From the NCBI GenBank assembly GCA_028875335.1, contig JAPPEF010000114.1, positions 10,572 to 74,571 of the forward strand: a DNA stretch of 64,000 bases, read 5' to 3'. Under the pieces are notes generated by a model that searched no databases, had not been told where the DNA came from, and saw only the letters and a program-made list of their open reading frames with translations. The stretch is from Gemmatimonadota bacterium. Lineage in GTDB: Bacteria; Latescibacterota; UBA2968; UBA8231. A program made the translations under genes and the position numbers. Numbering within the stretch: the stretch's first letter is position 1; each line of letters starts with the position of its first letter. Positions 28,172-36,810 of this stretch are shown one piece after another.

Positions 28172-29391
28172 AAGCCTTGCGTTCCTCGGACCCGCTCGCC
28201 GTTCTTGCGGCCAATCGGCGCTTGCTCTACTGGGGCCTGCTGATCTCCCTAGTGTTGCACCTGATCTTTGTCGCCTTGTACTTTCGACCCGTTGAACAAG
28301 CCGAGGAAGAGGTGGTCGTTCGCCTCGAATGGCAAGAATTGGACACGCCGCTGCTGATTCCTCCCCCTCAATTGAGCCGGGAATTCGCCTTTAAAAAGCA
28401 GGTTATCCCCGAGGGCACCCCCATTATCTCCGTGCAGCGGGATCAGACGGCCACTGTGGTGGGTGGCTTCAGTGGTTTGGGCGCTCAGCTAGATCAGGCT
28501 GTCGCGGGTCGGCGTTGGAGTCGCACCCGCAGCGGCCACGACTTTATCGCCGACATGGGTGCCCAAGGCATGGGCCTTGGGGTGGTGGGCGTCCCCCAGT
28601 TCGAAGCCGTTGAAATGACCAGTCTGAAGGAGCCGGAAAAGCGCATTGACATGCAGGCGGAATTCCTCGACTTGGACGCCATTGACACCGGCAAGTATCG
28701 GGGCATGGTCATTCAGGATCCGGCCGACAAGCGCAACATCCAGGGCTTTGTGTACTTGGGGCTGGCTTGGGGCAGCATCCTCCAGCCTTCGCGCCAGCGC
28801 TCGATTTCCCAGTTGGTGCGGGCTATCAATCAGTACACTCGCATTGAGGCCCGGGTCATCGACCAGATGTTCATCGACTCTCAGGATTTGTTCAAGGCTC
28901 CCTTTGTGTACATCACTACGCGCAGCGCGTTTGAACTGACCGAGCACGAAATTGACAATCTGGGCAAGTACCTGCGCAACGGCGGTTTTCTGGTAGCCGA
29001 CAACGACCGGCCCGAGCTGGAGTACGGCCCGGCCGAAGCCTCGCTGCGGGATATGTTTAAGCAGGCCCTAGGGCGCGACGCCCGCTTTGTCCCCATTCCC
29101 AACGAGCATCCGCTCTACCACGTATTTTTCGACTTTGACGATGGGCCGCCCCCTGGAGGCGAGGAATTGTCCGGGGGCAATTTCCGCAGTTCGGTGTACT
29201 ACTTGGAGGGCATTTTTCTCGGCGACCGACTGGTGGCGGTGTATTCCGACAAGGGGTACGGCGCCTTCTGGGAACGCGAAAGCGAAAACGAACCGCACCT
29301 GAAACTGGGAGTCAATATGGTGGTCTTTGCCCTGACGCAGAAGGGATCCATCGCCCAGCAGCAAATCGATTTTTACAACCAGGCGCGCTGA
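28168..29391 (+). CDS. TonB-like anchored DUF4159 protein
   Basis: 407 aa from GTG 28168, overlapping the TPR gene stop. One membrane helix at about 20-38 carries S27-x-x-x-H31, the same S-x3-H spacing by which TonB contacts its ExbB/ExbD motor. A Pro-containing periplasmic linker follows (L-L-I-P-P-P-Q-L). Residues about 190-400 are a DUF4159 domain: F-V-Y-L-G-L-A-W-G-S-I-L-Q-P-S-R, then F-V-Y-I-T-T-R, then Y-L-R-N-G-G-F-L-V-A-D-N, then G-V-N-M-V-V-F-A-L-T. DUF4159 has a glutamine-amidotransferase-like fold and is found in predicted envelope proteins; its activity is unknown. The S-x3-H helix suggests proton-motive-force coupling (inference). No exbB/exbD/tolQ gene is in the window. Confidence 0.75.
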   Translation: MKALRSSDPLAVLAANRRLLYWGLLISLVLHLIFVALYFRPVEQAEEEVVVRLEWQELDTPLLIPPPQLSREFAFKKQVIPEGTPIISVQRDQTATVVGGFSGLGAQLDQAVAGRRWSRTRSGHDFIADMGAQGMGLGVVGVPQFEAVEMTSLKEPEKRIDMQAEFLDLDAIDTGKYRGMVIQDPADKRNIQGFVYLGLAWGSILQPSRQRSISQLVRAINQYTRIEARVIDQMFIDSQDLFKAPFVYITTRSAFELTEHEIDNLGKYLRNGGFLVADNDRPELEYGPAEASLRDMFKQALGRDARFVPIPNEHPLYHVFFDFDDGPPPGGEELSGGNFRSSVYYLEGIFLGDRLVAVYSDKGYGAFWERESENEPHLKLGVNMVVFALTQKGSIAQQQIDFYNQAR

Positions 29392-29395
29392 GCAC

Positions 29396-30583
29396 ATGCG
29401 CATTTCGCTCGCTGTCCACGCGCTGTGGAGCGCCTTGCTGCTCGCCGGCTGCTCCCTCCTCTATCCGCCGCGCTACGAGCGCGTATCGCTGCTGGTACCC
29501 CGCGCCGATTTAGGAGCGGACTATGGTCTTGGAGAGGACGGGATCATCACCTATGCCGTGGAAGGGCTGCGGGTCGAGGTCCGCTACATGACCGACCGCG
29601 CCCTAAATGCTTTGTGGCCGCAGGAGTCCTCGCAGGGGCCTCATTCGTACAATGCCTATACGTACGGCGACTACGTCGATCCCCAGACGGGGTACGTGCG
29701 CAATCGCTTTACGGTTTTTGCAGTCTCCGTGTACAATCTGGACTTTCCCAAGGTGGAGCTACAACCGCTGCAGAGTCGGCTCACGAGCAATCGTCGGGGA
29801 GAGGAACTGACTCCCTACGGCATAGCGACCGGCTCGGCGGCTCATAGTTTTGAATCTTACTACCGCGCTCGGAAAGGCGTCACCGGCAATGAGGACTACC
29901 GCTTTGACATGCGCATGGGGCAGGTGCGCACCAGCAATTACGGCGTCGGGGAGAAAATCTACAAAGGCGAAAACTACAGCGGCTTTATCGTCTTTGAGCC
30001 GCTGGCCGACGAGGTGGAAGAGGTGCGCTTACACATCCGGGATTTCATTCTCAAATTCAACGCCTTTGACCAGCCTTTGCAGACTTTTGACCTGGACTTT
30101 CGCTTTGTCCGCCAGATCGAGCAAGCGGCGTTGGTTGATCGGATCCAAGCAGAAGCCGTACTCGCCACTACGCAGGCGCGCTTGCAGGCACCTAGCGAGG
30201 TGAGTGGCTATTCCCCAGACGATTTGGCGCGTGCGCCAGAGACCATCGATGCGTTTGTCCGCTCCCAGCTCGACGCGGTCAACCGCTGCTTTGCCAGTGA
30301 ATTCCAAGCTGGTCGTGCTCTGCCGGGCAGTGCGACCATTCGCTTTGTCATCTTGGCTAGTGGTCTGGTCGAAAGTGTCCAGCTCCTCGCTTCGACCGTG
30401 GACAGCGACTCCGTGGGCGATTGTCTGGTCGAGCAGGTCAAACGCTGGCGCTTGCGGCCCTCGGCTAGCCTTGACCTGCGTGCGGTCGCGGATTCGGTCG
30501 CTGGACCTCAGACTCTTACCTCTGGGCACGACAAGGTTGTGGCGACCTGTTTTGTCGAATTCGCGGAGGTGGAGTCTGACTGA
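29396..30583 (+). CDS. Lipoprotein with AgmX/PglI-like C-terminal domain (paralogue 2)
   Basis: 395 aa, ATG four bases after the previous stop. Lipoprotein signal with L-A-G-C (C19) followed by S-L-L-Y-P-P. It is a clear paralogue of the protein at 15928-17055, sharing Y-G-D-Y-V-D-P-x-x-G-Y-V-R-N-R-F-T-V-F, then F-E-S-Y-Y-R-A-R, then Y-R-F-D-M-R-M-G, then R-D-F-I-L-K-F-N. The C-terminal part has N-R-C-F-A-S-E-F-x-A-G-R-A-L-P-G-S-A-T-I-R-F-V-I and W-R-L-R-P, the AgmX/PglI (TonB-C-like) fold. Together with the TPR and DUF4159 genes it ends the 26-kb plus-strand array. The two copies suggest that each belongs to a separate assembly or that the lipoproteins form a heteromer. Confidence 0.75.
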   Translation: MRISLAVHALWSALLLAGCSLLYPPRYERVSLLVPRADLGADYGLGEDGIITYAVEGLRVEVRYMTDRALNALWPQESSQGPHSYNAYTYGDYVDPQTGYVRNRFTVFAVSVYNLDFPKVELQPLQSRLTSNRRGEELTPYGIATGSAAHSFESYYRARKGVTGNEDYRFDMRMGQVRTSNYGVGEKIYKGENYSGFIVFEPLADEVEEVRLHIRDFILKFNAFDQPLQTFDLDFRFVRQIEQAALVDRIQAEAVLATTQARLQAPSEVSGYSPDDLARAPETIDAFVRSQLDAVNRCFASEFQAGRALPGSATIRFVILASGLVESVQLLASTVDSDSVGDCLVEQVKRWRLRPSASLDLRAVADSVAGPQTLTSGHDKVVATCFVEFAEVESD

Positions 30584-30591
30584 GATTACTG

Positions 30592-30753
30592 CTGTTACGC
30601 ATCAGTGTCCGGTGGTTGGTTTTCGGCCCGATTCCCGCTGGGACCGCGGGCATCTTGCCCGCGTCGAGGGCGGGATACCCGCGATCCGACCCGGCCGGGG
30701 AATTCATTTTTTTCATATTGCGCCGTAGGGGGCGGTTTCAAACCGCCCCCTAC
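30592..30753. repeat. Composite TTACGCA-type repeat with terminal palindrome
   Basis: Begins with TGTTACGCAT. It then has a 32-base block (30609-30640) identical to 49026-49057, GC-rich inverted sequences (CGCGGGCATC...) and a 29-bp palindrome at 30725-30753 like those at 6495 and 49057. No matching right end or clear target duplication is seen. It fills the gap between convergent genes and could terminate both transcripts; it also supplies the stop codon of the minus-strand gene. Confidence 0.65.
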
Positions 30754-32255
30754 TCTAAGATTTCCACCCCGGCGTCCATCCTCCCCAGCACATAGGTTTG
30801 GCCCTCGGTGGGTGCCTCCAGTTCTATCTCGTGACCGGGCCAGACTTCTATCTCGAAACGGGCCGCGCCTTCCCCTTGGCTGAACAGCCGCACTACGGCC
30901 CGTTCCTCCAAGCGCAAACCCGACCACAGTACTCCCTCGTCCTGTACGGCCGGTCCCGTTAGATTCATCACTTGGCCGGCGTCGAGAAAGTCGCGGTAGC
31001 TGAGCATTTCGTCGTACACGGCGACTGCATCGAGCACTTCAAACAGCGCGATTTCCTCGTATCCCTCGCGCCAAGCATTGAAAAGCTGCATGCCGTCGAT
31101 GCCGCGCAGCCACATGTGCCGCAGGGCCTCGCGGTACGCCTCCCGGCTCATGTACGGGGCCTCGTCCTCCTGGTGGTTTACAATCGGGCACCAGCGCGCC
31201 ACCCAGGGAAAACTGGCCACTTCCGGCCCATAGGCCAGGCGATTGGCCGTGTCGCCGGAAATTTGCCGCAGCAGATTGTGCATGTGGAGTTGGTTGACGT
31301 GGCGCTGGTCTAGGGGGTAGTCGTCTTGCCACGCTGTTTGCCAGAATTTGTCGTTGCCGTACGCCACGGGATTGGTGGCTGTAAACAATGGGGGGATGCC
31401 CGGCGGCAATGCACGGTTGTTGACAAAATAGAGCAAGGGTCTGGTCTGAGTGGAATACACGGTATGCCAGTTGGTGATGGAGCACAGGGGAAAGATTTCG
31501 CGCACTGGCCCGGCTAGGTATGCTCCGTAGAGCTGCTGGTAGTGCCGCCAGTAATAGGCCCAGTAATGGTCTTCGTCCGCCAGCACTTCCGGCGGCAACT
31601 GTACCCGGCAGCGCTTGCAGTGCGCGAGCTGTTTGAATAGGTGACTCCAGGGATAGGGGTCTCCTTCCCAATCCATCCACACTGCATCGACCGTGACGCC
31701 AGCCGCCCGAAAGGCACCTAGGGTATCACGCACTTGGTCGGCCATGATCTCCCAGCCCTCGATCATCTTGGGACAGGCCCCGTGCCACGATCCCAAGGCT
31801 CCTCTTCCCGCCATTTTATAGTGGTAGCCAGCGTCGAATTGGTGCGCCCAGGCACTGGAATCAGCGGCGAGAGAATAGGGCCAGGCCCCGGCATCGCCCT
31901 GCATGAAAATCACCGGCGATCCGGCCTCCTGCAGCGCTTTGGCCGCGTCGATCATGCCTTGGTCCAAACGCAGGTGCTGCGTCAAGCCGCGCGCCAACAG
32001 CATCTGGATCTGGTCCGCAGCCAGCGGCGCAAAACCCACGCCGTGCCACATGATCATGGGCCAGCGGTCCGCCCGTGAATGTTGGAGGGGCGGCACCTCT
32101 TTTTCGACTACTTCCAGCCAAGGCGTTGAAGTTAGATACGTGGTTTTGGCTGGGGCGGTCGGCTCTACGCGCCCCGGGACATCGGCACCTAGGGCGAGTG
32201 CGCCAGCCACCACGGCCAGCAGGGCCGATAGGATTCTTAGGTTGATTTTTTTCAT
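30750..32255 (-). CDS. Secreted protein, possibly glycoside-hydrolase-like; family not recognised
   Basis: 501 aa, ATG at 32255 with GAAGGAGAAAACGCC before it. Signal peptide about 1-23 (L-L-A-V-V-A-G-A-L-A-L-G-A). The body is rich in Trp, Tyr and His with loops such as P-M-I-M-W-H-G-V-G, D-A-V-W-M-D-W-E-G-D-P, C-K-R-C and H-M-W-L-R-G-I-D-G-M-Q-L-F-N. Acidic residues at the ends of predicted strands suggest a TIM-barrel carbohydrate-active enzyme, with a beta-sandwich at the C-terminus (E-I-E-V-W-P-G-H-E-I-E-L). No family can be assigned with confidence. Its TAG stop (30750-30752) lies inside a repeat palindrome, so the original C-terminus may have been changed. It has its own transcription unit. 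Confidence 0.65.
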   Translation of the reverse strand: MKKINLRILSALLAVVAGALALGADVPGRVEPTAPAKTTYLTSTPWLEVVEKEVPPLQHSRADRWPMIMWHGVGFAPLAADQIQMLLARGLTQHLRLDQGMIDAAKALQEAGSPVIFMQGDAGAWPYSLAADSSAWAHQFDAGYHYKMAGRGALGSWHGACPKMIEGWEIMADQVRDTLGAFRAAGVTVDAVWMDWEGDPYPWSHLFKQLAHCKRCRVQLPPEVLADEDHYWAYYWRHYQQLYGAYLAGPVREIFPLCSITNWHTVYSTQTRPLLYFVNNRALPPGIPPLFTATNPVAYGNDKFWQTAWQDDYPLDQRHVNQLHMHNLLRQISGDTANRLAYGPEVASFPWVARWCPIVNHQEDEAPYMSREAYREALRHMWLRGIDGMQLFNAWREGYEEIALFEVLDAVAVYDEMLSYRDFLDAGQVMNLTGPAVQDEGVLWSGLRLEERAVVRLFSQGEGAARFEIEVWPGHEIELEAPTEGQTYVLGRMDAGVEILE

Positions 32256-32308
32256 GGCGTTTTCTCCTTCGGGGAAAGTCTAGCGAGAGCTAAGGAGTAT
32301 TGTTGTAT

Positions 32309-32497
32309 ATACTACACGACAGTAATCTAATGGATGTTACGCATGGACATCTAGGTATAAGATGCTTCGACTCCGCTTTGCGGAGTTTATCTTGAGTGAA
32401 GCCGAAAGGCTCAGCATGACCGGCAAACAGAGTGCTAGCACCTGTCATGCTGAGCGCAGCGAAGCATCTCATACCACTTCTACTAGCTCGTACGTAG
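32309..32497. mobile_element. MITE-like element, family A copy 3 (diverged)
   Basis: Contains CTACACGACAGTA at its left end and a diverged right end, TACTAGCTCGTACGTAG, around the family's GATGCTTCGACTCCG...TGTCATGCTGAGCG core. GTTGTAT occurs on both sides (32302-32308 and 32498-32504), consistent with an old target duplication. It occupies most of the 294-base gap between divergent genes; no convincing promoter is visible in the remainder. Confidence 0.7.
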
Positions 32498-32549
32498 GTT
32501 GTATCTTAACAAAAGCCACAACGAGACACCCCGATAGCGATCTTCTATT

Positions 32550-34643
32550 GTGAGCAAATTCATCTTTATTTGGAGCGGCACTTGCCTCTTTGCCCAACGG
32601 GCCGACGCCTATGTCGGCCCCGGTGCCGGTTTTGTCCTAGTCAGCGGTTTCTGGACCCTCGCCGCGCTCGTTCTCGCCGCGCTTGCCATACTGATCCTAC
32701 CCGTCCGCTTGCTGCTTAACTGGCGTCGCGGCAAAAAAATTGCAGCTCGAGCGAGCGCCGAGCGCGTGGTGGTCATTGGCCTCGATGGTCTCGATCCTCA
32801 GCTAGTGGCCCGCTGGATGGAGGAAGGTCGGCTGCCCGCATTTAAAAAGCTGGCCGAGCAGGGGACCTTCCGCCCTTTGCAGACTACCCTGCCCGCCATT
32901 ACACCGGCGGCTTGGTCGGCTTTTGCCACGGGAGTGGACGCTTCTAGGCACCGCATCTACGACTTTATCACCCGCGACCCCCACACGTACCAGCCCGTAC
33001 TGTCTTCGGCGCGGATCAGCGCCTCGCGCCGAAGCCTGAGGCTCGGTCCGTACCGCCTGCCCTTGGGCAAAGCACAGGTGCGCAATTTGCGCCGGAGCCA
33101 GCCTTTTTGGAAAGTGCTCGGCGACAACCACATCTCCAGTTCCATTGTCCGGGTGCCCATCAGTTTTCCCCCGGAAAAATTCGCGGGGCTCCTGCTTGCG
33201 GGCATGAGCGCGCCAGATCTGCGCGGCACTCAAGGCGAGTGTACCTATTTTTTTAGCGGACCCGGACCTCAAGACACCTCGGTGGGCTGCTGCATCCACC
33301 TCGAACTTGAGCACGGCAGAATCAGCACTAGTCTCCCCGGCCCCGCCAACCCGCTGCGCCTGGACGGCAAAAGACTAACAGCCGCTATGAATTTGGCTGT
33401 AGACCCGGCCGCCGAGTCGGCCACGCTGGTTATCGGAGACCAAAAAATAGTTCTGCAAAAGCGGGTCTATTCCCCTTGGATAACACTCGCCTTTGCCGCT
33501 GGACTAGGAGTCCAAGTACGCGGCCTGTGCCGATTCTACCTGATTGAAGCCGAACCGCTCAAACTCTATGTCACCCCTATTCAAATAGACCCTACTCATC
33601 CCCACCTGCCCCTTTCCCATCCTCCGTCCTATGCTCCTTACCTCGCCCGACGCCTGGGCAAGTTCGCCACCGTGGGCTTGGCGGAAGACACTGATGCACT
33701 CAATGCCGATTTGATTGACGAGCAGGCCTTTCTCGACCAGACCTACTTACTCGACGACGAGCGCCAAGCCATGTTTTTCCACGCGCTCGACAAAACCCCC
33801 AAGGGCCTCGTGGCCTGCGTCTTTGACAGCCCCGACCGCATCCAGCACATGTTTTTCCGCACCCTAGATCCCGATCATCCGGCTAACCAAGGGCGGGAAG
33901 TCGACGGCTTGGCCGATACCATCCCCGATATGTACGCGCGCATGGACGACCTAGTGGGCCGCACGCTAGAAAAGATCGACTGCGCCAAGACCGTGCTCAT
34001 GGTTATTTCCGACCACGGCTTTTGCACCTTTAAACGCGGCGTCAACCTCAATACGTGGCTGTGGCAAAATGGGTACCTGTGTTTGCACGAGGGCTGCACG
34101 CACAGCGCCGAGTGGCTGGCTCAAGTCGATTGGAGCCGCACCCGGGCTTTTGCTCTGGGCCTCACCGGCCTATTCATCAATCTCAGGGGCCGCGAAGTTA
34201 GTGGGATTGTCGCCCCCGGGACGGAATTGCGCCAACTCAAGGCCGAACTGTGCTCCCGTCTCACCGGTCTGGTGGACCAGGAGACGGGCGAGACGGCCAT
34301 CAACAAGGCTTGGGATACGGCGGCTTCTTTTAGCGGTCCTTATACGGACGATGGTCCGGATCTGCTCATCGGGTACAACGCCGGATACCGCGCTTCTTGG
34401 AGCGGAGCCAGCGGCCAAGTGACCGAGGCCGTCTTTGAGACCAATACCCGGCCTTGGAGCGGCGACCACTGCGTGGATCCGCGGCTGGTGCCCGGCGTGT
34501 TTTTCTGCAACCGCAAAATAGGCATTCGCAATCCCCACTTGCTCGATATCCCTCCTTCCATTCTGGGCCTGTTTGGTATCGAGCCGCCATCGTACATGCA
34601 GGGCCGAGATGTATTCGCCCCGGACGCTGGGTCCGATGGCTAA
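32550..34643 (+). CDS. Membrane-anchored alkaline-phosphatase-superfamily (type I phosphodiesterase/nucleotide pyrophosphatase-like) enzyme
   Basis: 697 aa from GTG 32550. A hydrophobic N-terminus (about 22-55) with A-Y-V-G-P-G-A-G-F and a membrane helix anchors a periplasmic domain. Metal and catalytic motifs: G-L-D-G-L-D-P (D79, first metal site), I-T-P-A-A-W-S-A-F-A-T-G with T118 as probable nucleophile, I-S-D-H-G-F and S-G-D-H-C (second and third metal sites). This fold hydrolyses phosphodiesters or phosphomonoesters or transfers phospho-groups; the substrate is unknown. It overlaps a paralogue by eight bases. A conserved TM-plus-phosphodiesterase pair near a membrane protein suggests work on a lipid-linked or surface phosphate compound (inference). 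Confidence 0.8.
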   Translation: MSKFIFIWSGTCLFAQRADAYVGPGAGFVLVSGFWTLAALVLAALAILILPVRLLLNWRRGKKIAARASAERVVVIGLDGLDPQLVARWMEEGRLPAFKKLAEQGTFRPLQTTLPAITPAAWSAFATGVDASRHRIYDFITRDPHTYQPVLSSARISASRRSLRLGPYRLPLGKAQVRNLRRSQPFWKVLGDNHISSSIVRVPISFPPEKFAGLLLAGMSAPDLRGTQGECTYFFSGPGPQDTSVGCCIHLELEHGRISTSLPGPANPLRLDGKRLTAAMNLAVDPAAESATLVIGDQKIVLQKRVYSPWITLAFAAGLGVQVRGLCRFYLIEAEPLKLYVTPIQIDPTHPHLPLSHPPSYAPYLARRLGKFATVGLAEDTDALNADLIDEQAFLDQTYLLDDERQAMFFHALDKTPKGLVACVFDSPDRIQHMFFRTLDPDHPANQGREVDGLADTIPDMYARMDDLVGRTLEKIDCAKTVLMVISDHGFCTFKRGVNLNTWLWQNGYLCLHEGCTHSAEWLAQVDWSRTRAFALGLTGLFINLRGREVSGIVAPGTELRQLKAELCSRLTGLVDQETGETAINKAWDTAASFSGPYTDDGPDLLIGYNAGYRASWSGASGQVTEAVFETNTRPWSGDHCVDPRLVPGVFFCNRKIGIRNPHLLDIPPSILGLFGIEPPSYMQGRDVFAPDAGSDG

Positions 34644-36612
34644 CACCGCTATTGCCATCGTTCTGATCGGCCTCCTGTCCTGGACTTGGGGCTGCCGCTC
34701 TGGCCCTCCGCCGGACCGCCTGCTGGTGCTGGGCATCGACGGCATGGACCCGCAGATTCTGCAGACGTTGATGACCGAGGGCCGGATGCCACATTTTGAG
34801 GCTCTGGCTCGGCGCGGGGGTTTTACGCCCTTGCAAACTAGTGCGCCGCCGCAGAGTCCGGTGGCGTGGTCGAGCTTTATTACCGGATTGGACCCACAGG
34901 ATCACGGCATTTTCGACTTCGTCCACCGCGACCCGGCCTCCCTGACTCCCTTTCTGTCCACCACGCGCCGAGGGGAATCCGGCGAGCTGGCGTTGCAACG
35001 CCGGGGTCGGCCCTTTTGGGAAATCCTCGCCGAACGCGGTATTCCCACGACCATTTTCAAAGTGCCGGCCAATTTTCCTCCCTCTCAGCTCTCGGGGAGT
35101 TTTGCCGACCTGCCGTTTTTTTCTTCCTGCGCCGTGCGGGCTTTCTCGGGCATGGGTACGCCGGATATGTTGGGGACCTATGGAACTTTTACCTATTACA
35201 CTGAGGGGCCGTACACTGTGCCGGCGCACCTCGAAGGCGGGGGCACTAGCCTAGTGGCAGGGGGGGAATTGGTAGTTCCCGGCGGCAAAATAATCGGCGT
35301 CCAATTGGAAAACGGTTGGGCGCAACTGCCCATCCACGGTCCGACGCTAGACGAAAAGCCGGTGCAAAGCCATTTTGCGATTTACCTAGATCGACAGCAC
35401 CGGACCGCCGAAATTGTCTTAGGCCAACAGCGTTTGGTTCTCCAGTCTGGCGAGTGGAGCCCGTGGATTACTATAGACTACGGGCGCAAGCCGTACAGCT
35501 TGGAACGTCTGCAAGGCATTGCCCGCTTTTATCTGCGGGCCGCAGCTCCTTCTCTGCAACTCTACCTGACGCCGGTCAATATCCACCCCGGCAATCCGGC
35601 CATGCCCATTTCCACCCCTCCAGAGGCCAGTGAAGAATTGCACCAAGCTCTTGGCCCGCACTATACCCAGGGTATGCCCGACGATACCAAAGCCCTCGAA
35701 GCGGACGTTTTTGACTATGGGGAATTTTTGCGTCAGGACGCATTGGCTCTCGAAGAACGCCGACGTCAACTACGCTATGAGTTGGGACGCTTTGCGGCTG
35801 GTGTGCTCTTTTTTTACGTCCACAGTCTCGATCAGGTCTGCCACATGCTCTGGCGCGCTTGGGCACCCGATCACCCGGGCTATCGAGCGGAATTCGCTCC
35901 GTACCAACAGGCCATTGCCGATCAGTACGTCGCCATGGACGATTTGCTGGGCGAGGCTGTCGCAATGCTGGGGACAGACGCGGATATCATCGTCCTTTCG
36001 GACCACGGCTTTGCCGCGTACGAGCGGTCTTTCAATCTCAATTCTTGGCTGGCTCGGGAGGGCTATCTCGCCTTGGCTCCCCAAGTGTCGCTGGACCAGG
36101 CCCATATTCTCAACGAGGGCCACATGCGCTGGGAGCAAACTCGGGCCTATGGCTTGGGGCTCAATGCTCTGTACCTCAATCTCAGGGGCCGCGAACAATA
36201 TGGGACGGTGCGGCCCGAGGCTCGGGAAAGTTTGCTCAGTGAACTGAGCCAGAATCTGCTTGCCCTGCGGGATCCGGTCGATGGTCAGCAGGTGGTGAAA
36301 AAAGTTTATCGCCCGGACTCTGGGGCCGATTCGGACTTGGCACCCGACTTGATCATCGGCTATGCGAGGGGGTATCGCGCTTCGGGCGCCACGGCCATTG
36401 GCCAACTGGAGGGCGCGGTTTTGCAGGATAATCTCTCTCCTTGGAGTGGGGATCACTGCATGGCGGCCGAAGAGGTGCCCGGCGTTCTCCTGAGCAATAA
36501 ACCGCTGAAGCCCATCCCACACCATCTGCGGGATATTCCGGTGAGTATCCTCGCGCACTACGGTGTGGCCCCGCCGGCCGCCATGTCGGGACATTCGATC
36601 TGGGAGGATTAA
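34636..36612 (+). CDS. Alkaline-phosphatase-superfamily lipoprotein, paralogue with Ser at the nucleophile position
   Basis: 658 aa. The ATG at 34636 overlaps the upstream gene by eight bases and opens a lipoprotein-like signal with T-W-G-C (C20). It is homologous along its length to the 32550 gene: G-I-D-G-M-D-P, Q-S-P-V-A-W-S-S-F-I-T-G-L-D, L-S-D-H-G-F and W-S-G-D-H-C. The residue aligned with the Thr nucleophile is Ser (S74). Both are used in this superfamily, so activity is plausible but specificity may differ. It is followed directly by a 64-aa gene at 36613. Probably secreted and lipid-anchored, acting on the same class of substrate as its neighbour. Confidence 0.8.
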   Translation: MANTAIAIVLIGLLSWTWGCRSGPPPDRLLVLGIDGMDPQILQTLMTEGRMPHFEALARRGGFTPLQTSAPPQSPVAWSSFITGLDPQDHGIFDFVHRDPASLTPFLSTTRRGESGELALQRRGRPFWEILAERGIPTTIFKVPANFPPSQLSGSFADLPFFSSCAVRAFSGMGTPDMLGTYGTFTYYTEGPYTVPAHLEGGGTSLVAGGELVVPGGKIIGVQLENGWAQLPIHGPTLDEKPVQSHFAIYLDRQHRTAEIVLGQQRLVLQSGEWSPWITIDYGRKPYSLERLQGIARFYLRAAAPSLQLYLTPVNIHPGNPAMPISTPPEASEELHQALGPHYTQGMPDDTKALEADVFDYGEFLRQDALALEERRRQLRYELGRFAAGVLFFYVHSLDQVCHMLWRAWAPDHPGYRAEFAPYQQAIADQYVAMDDLLGEAVAMLGTDADIIVLSDHGFAAYERSFNLNSWLAREGYLALAPQVSLDQAHILNEGHMRWEQTRAYGLGLNALYLNLRGREQYGTVRPEARESLLSELSQNLLALRDPVDGQQVVKKVYRPDSGADSDLAPDLIIGYARGYRASGATAIGQLEGAVLQDNLSPWSGDHCMAAEEVPGVLLSNKPLKPIPHHLRDIPVSILAHYGVAPPAAMSGHSIWED

Positions 36613-36807
36613 ATGGCGCTCTTTAAACGAAGAATTGTCTTGGAGGACCAGCTTTGGCAGCGCGCTCAAGCCCACGTCGAAAAGGTAGGGTACAGCAGTG
36701 TGGAAGAGTTTGTCATCCACTGCATTGAGAAAGAACTCGACGCTCCGTCGGCTGCGGACCAAGCACAAATCGAAGATCGCCTTAGGGGTTTGGGCTATCT
36801 GGAGTAG
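36613..36807 (+). CDS. Small RHH-like protein with sulfatase-type C-terminal motif
   Basis: 64 aa, starting on the base after the previous stop. An N-terminal basic strand (K-R-R-I-V-L) followed by two helices separated by V-G-Y-S-S-V-E-E-F-V fits a ribbon-helix-helix fold, as in CopG/Arc-type DNA-binding or antitoxin proteins. The C-terminal L-R-G-L-G-Y-L-E resembles the terminal L-x-x-L-G-Y-[LI] segment of many sulfatase and phosphodiesterase-family enzymes. It may be a regulator or a detached tail piece of the upstream enzyme. No toxin partner is adjacent. Real coding is supported by the tight packing between two genes. Confidence 0.6.
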   Translation: MALFKRRIVLEDQLWQRAQAHVEKVGYSSVEEFVIHCIEKELDAPSAADQAQIEDRLRGLGYLE

Positions 36808-36810
36808 GAC

